Source: Cryptomeria japonica (lineage: Eukaryota; Streptophyta; Pinopsida; Cupressales; Cupressaceae). From it: a stretch of 64,000 bases of DNA. Under the pieces are notes generated by a model. The model did no database searches, was not told the origin of the DNA, and saw nothing but the letters and a program-made list of their open reading frames with translations. The stretch spans positions 874,188,594 through 874,252,593 of the forward strand of contig NC_081409.1 of assembly GCF_030272615.1 (NCBI RefSeq). Direction: 5' to 3'. The position numbers and the translations under genes are program-made. Positions 1-9,526 of this stretch are shown one piece after another. Within the stretch, counting starts at the first letter, position 1. Each line of letters begins with the position of its first letter.

Positions 1-64
1 GCCAATTAGGAAACTTCTCAAGAGGATTCACTCAAGCAGAGGCCCTAGGATAGGATAGATCAAG

Positions 65-338
65 GCACTTTGTGATGAACAGTGAGTACCAAGATATAGT
101 ACTTTGTGATGAATAGGGAGTACTAAAATATGAGTAGCACTTTGTGATGAACAGTGAGTGCAAATGTGAGCAACACTTTGTGATGAAAAGGGAGTGCCAC
201 ACACGTAGTACTTTGTGATGAACAGGGAGTACTACTAGGATAAATAGCAACACTTTGTGATGAACAGTGAGTGTCACTAGGGTAGAATGCCATATGCACT
301 TAGATAAAAAGTAGCATTTTGTGATGAACATTGAATGC
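65..338 (+). repeat. Array of seven short hairpin units with constant loop
   Basis: Seven units start near 65, 97, 137, 173, 205, 250 and 314. Each has a nearly constant 15-nt loop core (TTGTGATGAACAG plus two or three bases) flanked by arms that differ between units but stay complementary within a unit: TAGTACT/AGTACTA (97-125), GCACT/AGTGC (137-161), GTAGTACT/AGTACTAC (205-235), ACACT/AGTGT (250-274), GCATT/AATGC (314-338). Units at 65 and 173 have one mismatch each. Spacing between starts is 32-64 nt. The array may continue left of the window. It lies just upstream of the PMD fragment, so it may be its leader or an intron. Function unknown. Confidence 0.85.
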
Positions 339-380
339 CACGATGACTGACATGATTGATTTGCTTGACTGTAGGAGTAT

Positions 381-935
381 TTGCCTATGCTGGAGTCACG
401 GGAGAGATTCCCATTGACTCAGAGGTTGCGACTTGAGTTGACAGCTGAGGACCAAGCTGCGATTGAGGCTATGGGTCCGAGACATATTCTATATGTGCCT
501 GAGTTTTGGGCGAACATGGGATTGCTGACTGCACTGGTGGAGAGGTGGCACTTTGAGACTTGCACTTTTCATTTGCCGATGGGGGAGATGACAGTCACCC
601 TGGAGGATGTATACAGGATTCTGTGGATACCGATCAATGGGGAGCTAATTCCGTACAATCGAGACAGAGACAGGGATGCCCTTAGATGAGTGTTTTAGGA
701 TCCGGGACTGGAGATGAGGGTGGCACATGTGGCATGGGATACCATGACATGGACAGGATTAGCACTACCAATAGTGTTGGCGGGAGTTATTAGTGGGTTC
801 CTATGTCTGGATAGGGCGACACAAGGGATGGCTATAGAGGACACAGGGGCCAGGAGAGATGATCTTGGGGTGGGTCCTTCTAGGGCTCAGACTCCGTCGA
901 GCCCAGCCGGCTCTAAGGGAGGGAATTCATCATAG
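381..935 (+). pseudogene. Broken plant mobile domain (PMD) reading frame, element E
   Basis: The first part (381-689, 102 residues) has the PMD signature: a leader with L-L-x-A-L-V-E-R-W, then TFHLPMGEMTVTLEDV and a following I-x-I-N-G-E-L segment. The same frame resumes at 714-935 with the typical I-S-G-F-L-C-x-D-R block. TGA (687-689) and TAG (696-698) interrupt it, and both could come from CGA and CAG by C-to-T change. Full PMD domains are several hundred residues, so this copy is also shortened internally. PMDs occur in MAIL-type host proteins and as passengers of Ty3/gypsy and Mutator-like elements. An LTR-like end follows at 984, so I favour a retroelement passenger. TTGACTGTAG just upstream could be a splice acceptor. 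Confidence 0.75.
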
Positions 936-1400
936 CCGTAGAGGGCTCCCTATGTATCAGTATTGTACCATTTTGTATGATGATGTAGACACCTGTGGGT
1001 GATTGTAGCCATATGATTTTAACATCATTGTATCATGACACTTTATATATATATGAGATGATTCATCTTTGCGGCAGCTATATGCATGTGTACCTATGTG
1101 ATGAGGTGTTCTTATGTGATGCTTATGATATGGATGCAAATATGTACATAATGAAATGCAATATTTTTGTTCTTTTATGTTTTGTATGTGTATGCATGAT
1201 GCAAATGTGAATGTATGTAATGCAGATGAATATGATAATGCAAATGTAAATTGTGCTAACAAGTGTTGTGTGCAGGATGTGATGCAGTTGTGATATCTAT
1301 ATGTATGTATGAAATGCTTATATGTGGTAATGTAGGTGCAACTACATGAAATGCAAATGTTTTTGGTGTGTCATTATACTCAGTCATGTGATAGCAGGTT
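936..1400 (+). repeat. Candidate start of element E 3' LTR
   Basis: TGTAGACACCTG begins at 984. The same decamer, inverted, forms the terminus of the D element LTR at 10315, so 984 is a plausible + sense LTR start just downstream of the PMD frame. A purine-rich run (about 913-923, AAGGGAGGGAATTC) precedes it by 60 nt, further than usual for a polypurine tract. I could not find the other LTR end. The stretch is ATG-rich and contains ATGCAAAT at 1134, 1199, 1238 and 1351. Confidence 0.35.
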
Positions 1401-2539
1401 ACGTGGACTCAAGAAGGACTATGGAGGCCAATCAAGAAAGGGGGATGGAAGATAGAAGATATGAAAGTGAAAGAGCTTCTTGTGCGTTATCATCAGTGAG
1501 CTTTATTATGGCAAGTAGGTTATGACAATTGAGGCATATGTTCGACCTAGAAAGTCATTGTACCTATTTGCATGAAGATAAGACAGTCACAAACAAGGAA
1601 TGCCCCAGTTCACACCAGACTCATAGTGTCCTCATATCCTTGGACAAGTCATAGCATTACTAAGAGACAATCCACAGACAGAAAATACAAATAGGTGATG
1701 ATACCCCATCCTCGCCTTTCTAGTCAAAGACATCCTGGAGATAGAATCTCTAGTCAGAGACATCCTAGAAAAGCTAAAAGACATGTCACCAAAAAAGATG
1801 AAATCAAAAGAAAACCAAGACTCGACACCAACATCCACTGTAGTCCTCAAGTTTAGTGTCTCTTGTCACTTGTATAAGTCTTATTTGATTGTGGTCACAA
1901 TGTTTACTTTCACAAAATGGATAGATAGCACTGAACCATATGTTGTCTGAGTCTGTTGAAAGATTTGATTTTGTTGAAGCTCATTGTTGCTGCTGTCTCA
2001 TCTGAAATTGACTGAATCCATGAAACTGATACTTTATTGCGGAGAAGATGAAACTTTATTGTGGATTGGCGATGCAGATGCTTTATTGTGGATTGTACAC
2101 GGATAGACTGAAGAAAGCTGGAAGAAACTGAACTCCTCATAATATGTGATGCTCTTAGTTCCACACCCATCACTAGATGTAGGATTTTCCTTAGCCACAG
2201 ATAGGATCTGATTTATTATGGATGGAAAGGAGTGAAAAGGAAGGTTTATTATGAACGGCTAACCAATCTTGGGTAGATCAATAACAAGCCATGATGGGAA
2301 TGGGTAAGTTTATTATGAATGAATAGGTCATGAGTGTGTGCAAAGTGAAGTGATGAAAGAGAATCCTGAAGGAGGGAGGAGCAATGTCTCTACGCATGGC
2401 GTTGGTGACCCAGTTTTCACCATGGTACTTGCCCAGGGCGCCACCAAAGTGGTTTTCACTGTTGGACGAAATTATTTCTCTTTACTTTTTTTCGATTTTT
2501 CAATGTTTTTTGTGTAACAAGGCGCCTGTTTGCCAGGTT
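1401..2539. other. Noncoding stretch with short degenerate repeats
   Basis: I see no convincing coding region. On the minus strand it lies downstream of the D integrase remnant, so it may be the D 3' untranslated region or LTR, but no LTR end could be placed. On + it holds TTTATTRTGGA/TTTATTATGAA-type motifs near 1503, 2032, 2052, 2080, 2211, 2246 and 2309. It also holds three GGCG-spacer-GTTTTCAC units at about 2398-2423, 2438-2460 and 2520-2545. Confidence 0.5.
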
Positions 2540-2645
2540 TTCACCAAGTAACGATTTTTTTTTGTTTTATAATATTTTTTTTGTATTTTTAATTTTTTTG
2601 ATTTTTTTTTGTATTTTTGAAATTTTTGATTTTTTTGTATTTTTT
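2540..2645. repeat. T-rich low-complexity tract
   Basis: Runs of T broken by GTA, GA and AA, in a loose repeat of TTTTTTTGTATTTTTGA type. It sits immediately downstream (minus sense) of the D integrase stop, where it reads as an A-rich tract. Confidence 0.85.
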
Positions 2646-2666
2646 GAATTAGGATATTCCAAAGAG

Positions 2667-3647
2667 CTATGTGTAAAACCTGTGGAAGTGCATGCTCTTG
2701 ATAGGATCCTCCAAAGGTTCACCTTCTATAGTTGAGAGCTGATATGCCCCAGATCCATATGCTGCTGTAATGATGTAAGGACCAAGCCAATTTGGTTCAA
2801 ACTTGTCCTTCTTCTGTCTATCTTGCTGATTTTTAGGATTTTCTCTGAGAACTAAGTCCCCTACCTCAAATGTGTGAGGCTTGACTTTGTGATTGTAGCT
2901 GCATTGTTCCTTGACTAAATGATATGTAGCTCGAGTGACTGTCTTCCTTGATAAAGGAACTGAGATAGAATTACTAGTGTGTGGACTATGTTTGCCCATA
3001 TGCATATCACCTAAAGAAGTTTGGGCATCCCTGACAACAAAGTCCTTCAAGGAAGCTCCATTAAAGGTCCATGATGTATCGCCAGAAGGGAAATGATGTG
3101 TGGAACAAGTGGATGAGCTATGAAGGCTTATGATTGCAAAAAGAAGTGAAAGTATGATAGCATGATGGAGACTTAGGATCAACAAGTATGCTTTTTGACG
3201 TAAAATTGTAGAACTTTTGCCCCCAGTTATTTTGATATTAGGGGAGATCAACTCTTGTTCCTTTTCTTTCATAGGATTTTTAGCCTTGACTTTGATTTTT
3301 GCAGAGTCCAATAGCTTTTGATTTTGATTTGGGCTAAAGGACTTTTCTTTATTATTGACTTTTAGATTTTTCTTTTCAAAGCTTGATTTGTCATCCCCAA
3401 TGAGTAAGGGCTTTTCTAATTCTTGTTGATCCAAGTCTGGGAGAGGAGTGAAAATGGAATGAGCAGATGATATGATAAAGCTATGTGAGTTCTCAAGTGG
3501 GCTGGCGATACACTCAATAGATTCTTTGTTGGAACCACTCTTAAGACTATTGATATCAAGAGATGCTTGCACCACTAGAGGAGATTTGCATTTAGACTTA
3601 GTAGCCTCAACACTAGGTGGTTCACACCCAATTCCTTGGCATTGCAA
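2667..3647 (-). CDS. Unknown N-terminal region fused to gypsy integrase C-terminal domain
   Basis: A 326-codon open frame. The last ~95 residues match the Ty3/gypsy integrase C-terminal (GPY/F-like) module: F-E-V-G-D-L-V-L-R-E, then KFEPNWLGPYII and a final H-F-H-R-F-Y. Before it lies a Ser/Lys-rich, low-complexity segment (about residues 1-150), a strongly hydrophobic stretch near residues 152-175 (LLILSLHHAIILSLLFAIIS) and a linker. No HHCC finger and no D-D-E core are present. It follows the protease in the same orientation, so it probably arose by deletion of RT through most of IN with unrelated sequence in between. Unlike most frames here it has no internal stop. It may be a chance survival or a retained product, and I cannot assign a function. 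Confidence 0.6.
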   Translation of the reverse strand: MQCQGIGCEPPSVEATKSKCKSPLVVQASLDINSLKSGSNKESIECIASPLENSHSFIISSAHSIFTPLPDLDQQELEKPLLIGDDKSSFEKKNLKVNNKEKSFSPNQNQKLLDSAKIKVKAKNPMKEKEQELISPNIKITGGKSSTILRQKAYLLILSLHHAIILSLLFAIISLHSSSTCSTHHFPSGDTSWTFNGASLKDFVVRDAQTSLGDMHMGKHSPHTSNSISVPLSRKTVTRATYHLVKEQCSYNHKVKPHTFEVGDLVLRENPKNQQDRQKKDKFEPNWLGPYIITAAYGSGAYQLSTIEGEPLEDPIKSMHFHRFYT

Positions 3648-3830
3648 GTTGTTTGTAGGTTGTTCTTATCGACTAAATGTCTTAGGAGATAGTGGGAGTT
3701 GATCAACATGAAAAATATACTCACCAGATCCCAGGTCTTTAACCTTGAATTTTTCTTTGAGCTCTGTTTGTTTTGATGTAGAAGCTTTCAATGATTCTGG
3801 ATCCACATATACTGAAGATGGAACAACCTC

Positions 3831-4403
3831 TCAATTAGCTGGAATTGTTATTTCTGATTTAGGTTGTAGATTATTGCAATAAATGAATGGATTTGGGTCA
3901 GCTTTGATGCTCACTTCAACTCCATTGTGTGGAAACTTGATACGTTGATGATATGTAGATGGGACTGTGCTCATTTCATGAATCCAAGGATGTCCCAGTA
4001 AGATATTGTATGTGAGATCCAAGTCTAGGACTTGACAAACCACATCCTTGGTAACTGGCCCAACTCTGAGAGGTAAAGTTATTGTGCCCTTGGATGAACG
4101 CTCTTCATCATCATATGCTTTGATAGTAATTTTGTTTGTAGAATTTACAGCTTTGTCGGAATATCCCAATTGTTTAATAGTGCTCAATGTACAAATGTTT
4201 AGACCTGCTCCTCCATCTATCAGGACTCGTTTTATGTGGTGTTTGTGTATGAAGGCTTCAATGTGTAGTGGTGCATTATGTGGTTGACTTACAGAGGCAT
4301 CATTAGCTTCTGTGAATATAAGGGAGTGTGGAACGGAAAGGTATCCCACCATGGCTTGAAACTGGTCCACATTCAGATCAGTAGGAATGACAGTGTCTCT
4401 CAA
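3831..4403 (-). CDS. Gypsy retropepsin-type aspartic protease (element D)
   Basis: 190-codon frame with the single-subunit protease motif VLIDGGAGLNI about residues 60-70. The catalytic Asp is present, with D-G-G in place of the common D-S/T-G. A flap-like region and the ILLGHPWI motif (the I/L-L-G second-loop signature) follow near residues 133-142. Such enzymes cut the Gag-Pol polyprotein. The frame sits between gag (upstream on minus) and the fused integrase remnant, and is separated from gag by stops, including one near 4480. The upstream limit of the real domain is uncertain because it was once part of a polyprotein. Confidence 0.8.
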   Translation of the reverse strand: MRDTVIPTDLNVDQFQAMVGYLSVPHSLIFTEANDASVSQPHNAPLHIEAFIHKHHIKRVLIDGGAGLNICTLSTIKQLGYSDKAVNSTNKITIKAYDDEERSSKGTITLPLRVGPVTKDVVCQVLDLDLTYNILLGHPWIHEMSTVPSTYHQRIKFPHNGVEVSIKADPNPFIYCNNLQPKSEITIPAN

Positions 4404-4587
4404 TATTTTGTCAAGAATGGCTTTATGTGCAGGAGATATGCGTAGGAGCTCAAGGACGGAGATAAGCGCGGGTGTTTTCCCTAACTATTCTACAAGGTCA
4501 TACTCAGGTTTGGTTGATGAGGAAGAGATGTTCTTGGCTAGAGCACCTTGCAAAGTGATTTTACCTCGATAGGTTGTAACATGACAT

Positions 4588-6778
4588 TCAGAGGTAGGTT
4601 ACGGAAGAAGATTCAATGCCTTTTAGAACGATCTTGGGTCTTTGGGTAGAATTCTCAGGTGTTTTGTCCTTGATGATAATGGTAGAGACATAATTGTCCA
4701 TCGAGATGTGATTGATAGTTGAATCATAGTTATAAGGTGCTCTTGTATAGTTGGTTTGATCATCTGTGGCTTTAGCTTTTCCCTTGTCATGCTTTGGGAA
4801 TGGTTCCTTAAACATCCCATGTTCTTGATTGGATGAGTGTCCTTCAATCTCAATGTCACCCCTATCAATTAGATCTTGTATGATGTTCTTCAGTCAATGA
4901 CAATTTCCTGTCTTATGACCTTTGCTGTTATGAAATTCACAATACTCATCATCATTCCACCAATTTGGTTTAACCTTTGGTTCATATAGAGGAAAATCTG
5001 GAATAGTGATTACCTTGTTTGCCACTAGCTTTTTGAAAACTGACTCAAGTGGTTCTCCCAATGGAGTGTACTTCCTTCGTGATTTAGAAGTTGTTTGAGT
5101 ATTCACCTGATTTTTTGTAGAACTTGATCCCGAAAAAATGAATTTGGGTCGCACTGTGTTGGCATCAACAACACCATCATTGACTATGTTCTTGTTTTTA
5201 TTCCAAAATCTTGGCTTGTCCTTTCCTTTAAAGTCATCTTTGTTTTCCTTGAATATCTTATTGACTCCTTGTTCAATTAGGACCTTCTCTGTCGCTAAGC
5301 CTTTTTAAATGACGTCCTTGAAGGTGGACAAACAAGCTTTTCTTAGATCATAGCCAATGTCTTTGTTAACATTTTGGGTGAACATCTCTACCATTTGTTT
5401 TTGTGGAATTTCACAAGAGCATCTGCTGGCTAGATTTCTCCATCTTTGTAAAAATGATGCAAAAGACTCTCCCTCTTTTTGCTTAGTATTGCACAAAGTA
5501 GTGACTGATATGTCTGTCTCTATGTTGTAGGAGAAATGTTGGATAAATGCCTCTGCTAGGTCACCCCATGACTTTATACCAGGTGAGAGTTGGGAGAACC
5601 ATTCCATAGCTTGATCACCTAGGCTTTGTGGGAATAATCTCATCAAATATGTCTCTTCTCCTGCTACCTCAATACAAGCTATGAAAAACTGTCTTATGTG
5701 TGCCTTAGGATCCCCTTTTCCTCTATACTTATCAAATTTAGGTGTCACAAAGTGTGTAGGAAAAGGAGGCATTGGAATGCTTTTGTCAAATGGATAAGGA
5801 CATATGTCTCTCATTGTGTATGTTGGCTTAGGTGTATTTATGTCCTCCATTTTCTTTTGTAAGTCCCTGATTTGTTGCTCCAAATTGCTCTTAGGTGGAG
5901 ATCGACTTCTTGGACCATATACCATGCTTGAGGCACCAATTGGAGGAGGAGCATGTTGCATATATGGATGATATTGATCATATACATGTTCATATGGAGG
6001 AGGTCTATAGTGATGCTGCGTATATGGACCACTTGGTATAGATTCATGTTGAGGAACACCATATCTATTTTGTGCATGTATACCATACTCTACAAGCATG
6101 TCATGTTCTAATGTGTTGCCCCCGAATCTGACACGGGGTTTCCTTGTGTCCAAATTTTGAGCATGCCTTTGAATATCCAATTGCTTTGGTGGTTGATCCT
6201 TAGCATTGGTATGTGATTGAGCATATTTCTCTGCATAAGACTTCCATAATGGTCTGCAAAGGTGAGTATCATATGCTTGACCATGTGTGTATGGGACCTC
6301 TAGTTTTTGAAACAAAGATGATGGTGACCATATGTGGTCCTCTATTGCCTCCACTATTAGGTCTCCTTTGATCCATGTTGGAGTGAGGTTGTTGCAAAGG
6401 TCGATTTTCCATTATTTGAGACATGTCAAAATCATGGGGTATCTTGGCTCCACTTTGTGCCATCATTTGTAAGAAGTATTGTCTAGCCCTCATCATTATT
6501 TCCTCAACCAATCGATTGAAACGGGGATCCATAATGGATTCTTCCACATCTGTTGAATGTATTGAAAAGTTGTCCATATCATCATTGTGTGTAGCATTGT
6601 TGTTTGTAGTGTCCATGTTCTCAACATTTTGAATGTTTCTATAGGCATCCATGTCAAGTAATGTAGTATGATCGGAATTGAAAAAGATATCATTATCATA
6701 CTCATAAGAACTCATGTTTGTGGACTCTTGAGCCTCTTTAGTTTCTCTCCTAGATTTTTGAGAATGGGTTTCAACCAT
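4588..6778 (-). pseudogene. Gag polyprotein of gypsy element D
   Basis: Three frame segments (6778-6269, 6354-5305, 5154-4588) join into one Gag. The first is acidic and Asn/Asp-rich. The second has the retrotransposon gag core: A-M-E-W-F-S-Q-L, then SWGDLAEAFIQHF and S-F-A-S-F-L-Q-R-W. The third carries a CEFHNSKGHKTGNC finger, the C-H-H-C type seen in Tat/Ogre-like gags. A frameshift near 6300-6350 and stops near 5304 and 4893 break it. Gag would form the particle that houses the RNA. The ATG at 6778 starts the open segment and fits the position downstream of the leader. Confidence 0.8.
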
Positions 6779-8539
6779 GAACTAGGTATTTACAAAGATA
6801 TGCGAGACTAGATGAAAATGGAAAAAGTATGGAAGACCAAGAGTTGGATGGAATGTAAATGAATCTGAGGTGTACTTGCAATATCCAAAATGTAAGACCA
6901 AGTATGTATGTAGTAGAGTAGGTGCGACTTCCAAAGAGAGGATAGTTTCTCTTGATGAGATAAGTTGACCTTGACTCTAAGTAAGACCAAATGAGACCCA
7001 AAGGTAAGAAACCTTGATGAGGGACCACTTAGCAAAGTGTTGTTGTATGTAGTGTGTTGACAAAGTATGATGAGGACAAGCAAGTGACCTTTTGACTCAA
7101 GTTTAGACAAATGTGAATGTAATGTGAGATGTGAAGCAATGATGGACTTTGTGAGACCCAAAGACAGGTTGAATGTTAAATGAAACCCTGGAGAAATGAC
7201 CTAGGAAGCTCAAGAATTCTGAAACTGACTATGTTTGTTTGCTGGACTGTAAAAGTTTTGTCAATTCGGAACACAAACGCGCCTGTATACTTCACAGACG
7301 CGGTTTCCTAACATAGATGTGGCTCTGTTTAACATAGACATGCTTCTGAGATTTTTGTGGAAATTGCAATGTTGATTCTAGGAACACAAACGTGATTCTA
7401 CCCTTCACAGACGTGTTTCTACAAAATTTGTGCAATTTTTTCCAATCTGTGAAGTCATTTTGTTGTGACCAATTCTGACTGTTTGACTATTTTTCATGAC
7501 AAGAGGACACAATGTTGATAAAGACCCAATGTTTGCAAGTGTCTAGACTCAAATGACTCCAATAAAAGTGTGTTGTTTGATGTAAAAAATGTTTTGCATA
7601 CACTTGAAGACACAAAAGACACGATGTTTTGTTGTTTGGTCTTGAATGTTTTGAATGTTTAAAATAAATCAAGCACAATTCTTATGGCTGGCCAAGACAA
7701 TAGTTGTTGATCCCACATGGGGTTTTACCCCCGAGGCTATGCTATTCAGAGAAGATACTTAGATGCTTGACCTCACTGGCTCCACCCTCGGCACTCACTT
7801 CTTGGGTCAGCCAAGCATCAGTCCCCACGAAAACTCCTCGTGGTGAACTTTGTATCTCTACTAAGAACCGTATGTGTGTGGGCCGCTACCAGAGGTCCGA
7901 CCTCCTGCCCCAACAACTAGAAGGATTTGGGCTTCTAAAACAAAAAGGTGCTAGTAAGGGCATCCACTTGTGTGGCTATACATGCGGCACTTTCAGCTCT
8001 ATAAATACAGAAGGCTCCCAGCCGGTAGGGGTTACGCCCTACAACTGATCAAATAAATTTGATCAAACGGGTTTATGGGGAGACATAGTGTCAGTATGAA
8101 CTAATCAGCACATGTTATCCATAGTTTTCACCATGAATACAGTTGTTTATAGTGGTTCAAAAGAGGTGGGTTTTCCTCACTACCTCTTAGGTCGTTCTCT
8201 TCTCACTAGTAGTCCTAATGACCACACGGGAAGACAGGCCCTCTAAAGATTAAACAAAAAGAGCCTATTGCTCAAAACACAAAAGACAATGATTCAATTT
8301 TAGTGCACCAATTAAAGTGTTTGCTAGTCTATGAAAATAAAGCACACAATAAAAATCCAAAAACCCTTGCCAAGGACCTGCAACAAAGATTTATTAGTAG
8401 TTTGGATTGTTTCAAATGATCACCCCTTCCTGCAAGCACACAAGTTAGGTAAATTTTAGATCCAAAAGCCTTTGTGAAATAGGGGCCTTCAACAATGTAT
8501 TTTGTTGACCAATTCAAATATTTGATTCATCATAAAAAA
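6779..8539 (-). other. 5' leader of element D, outer part
   Basis: No supported gene. About 6,780-7,690 is featureless apart from two short similar segments near 7262-7310 and 7382-7425 (CACAAACG...TTCACAGACG). Positions 7690-8100 are clearly more GC-rich than their surroundings. They hold a small inverted repeat CCACGA/TCGTGG near 7826-7844, a TATAAATA box on + near 8001 and a perfect 8-bp inverted repeat TGATCAAA/TTTGATCA at 8046-8065. The short frames here look like chance. Confidence 0.5.
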
Positions 8540-9440
8540 ATATCACCTGTAAAATTTCAAGAGATTTCCAGAAATGTAAGAAAATCCAAAAAAATTGCTA
8601 ATTTGCTCTAAAAATTAATTTTTTATGAAAAATCATAAAAAAATCATATAAAATGCAAAATCAATCCAAAAAATCTAAAATTTTTACTGGAGAGTTCCGA
8701 TGGCCTTCCAAACCTGCACAAAATTTTTTTTGCAACAAATCCAAGCATTTTGTGAGATATGAGTAAAATAATGCAAAACCCTACTTTTCAAAGATCTGAT
8801 TTTTGAGGAATTATTTTTCATCAAATTTAAAATCACAAAGAATAGATCCTGTGTATAATTCTGAGATATTTCCAAAAATGTAAGAAAATCTAAAAAATTC
8901 ACTAATTTGCTTTCAAAATTAATTTTTTATGAAAATTCATAAAAAATTCATATAAATTGAAAATATGATCCAAAAAAATATAAAATTTTTACTAAATCCT
9001 TCTAATACTTTTACTGACTTGTACAAAAAATTTGATGTCAAAATTCAAAGCCGTTTGTGAGATCTGATCAAAATAAGGAAAAACCCTAATTTTTAAAGAT
9101 CCAATTTTTAGGGAAATATTTTGCATCAAAATTAAAATCACAAAGAATAGATCCTATGTATAATTATGAGAGATTTCCAAAAATGTAATAAAATCCAAAA
9201 AATTCTCTCATTTGCTCTCAAAATTAATTTTTTATGAAAAATCATACAAAATTCATAGAAAATGAAAATGTGCGCCAAAAATTCTAAATTTTGGATCGAA
9301 AGCTCTTGATACTTTCTTCAATCTGCAAAAACAATTTGGTGCGAAATTTCCTAGCCATTTGGGAGATATGATCGAATCTCTCCAAGATCTTGATTTTGTG
9401 TCCAAAACCCTAGCTGCACAAGATTATTCTCCAAATTGTT
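8540..9440. repeat. Three tandem ~302-bp AT-rich repeats in D leader
   Basis: The landmark GAGATTTCCAnAAATGTAA recurs near 8561, 8863 and 9170. Each copy continues with the same series: AATCCAAAAAATT, TTAATTTTTTATGAAAA, CATAAAAAATTCATA, a TAAAATTTTTACT-type block, a GTGAGATATGA-like block and an AAAACCCTA block. Copies differ by scattered substitutions and small indels, and the third is the least conserved at its end. The array lies between the primer site and gag of element D. Confidence 0.85.
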
Positions 9441-9500
9441 TTACAAAACAATAATATAGGGTTAGAAAAATCTGCAAAAAAAACATAGATCTAACAAAAA

Positions 9501-9526
9501 TCCATGTCCCACGGGGTGTGCCAAAA
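9501..9526 (-). other. Candidate primer binding site of element D
   Basis: Read on minus, TTTTGGCACACCCCGTGGGA follows directly on the LTR end (ATACA at 9527). TTGG plus a GC-rich block next to the LTR is the usual tRNA-primer arrangement in plant gypsy elements. I cannot name the tRNA. Confidence 0.6.

Noticed and set aside
32-331. Open frame on minus across the hairpin array (repeated FITKC-like units)
   Set aside because: It is the reverse reading of the short repeat; no codon-level conservation and no start context. The repeat explains it.
65-338. CRISPR-like array
   Set aside because: Spacing is irregular, repeats are short and arms vary in compensating pairs; the context is a plant nuclear genome.
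381-935. Functional host MAIL/MAIN gene
   Set aside because: Two in-frame stops, a missing middle part and an adjacent LTR-like end.
7704-8048. 114-codon + strand frame in the D leader
   Set aside because: Composition-driven; antisense to D, no recognisable motif.
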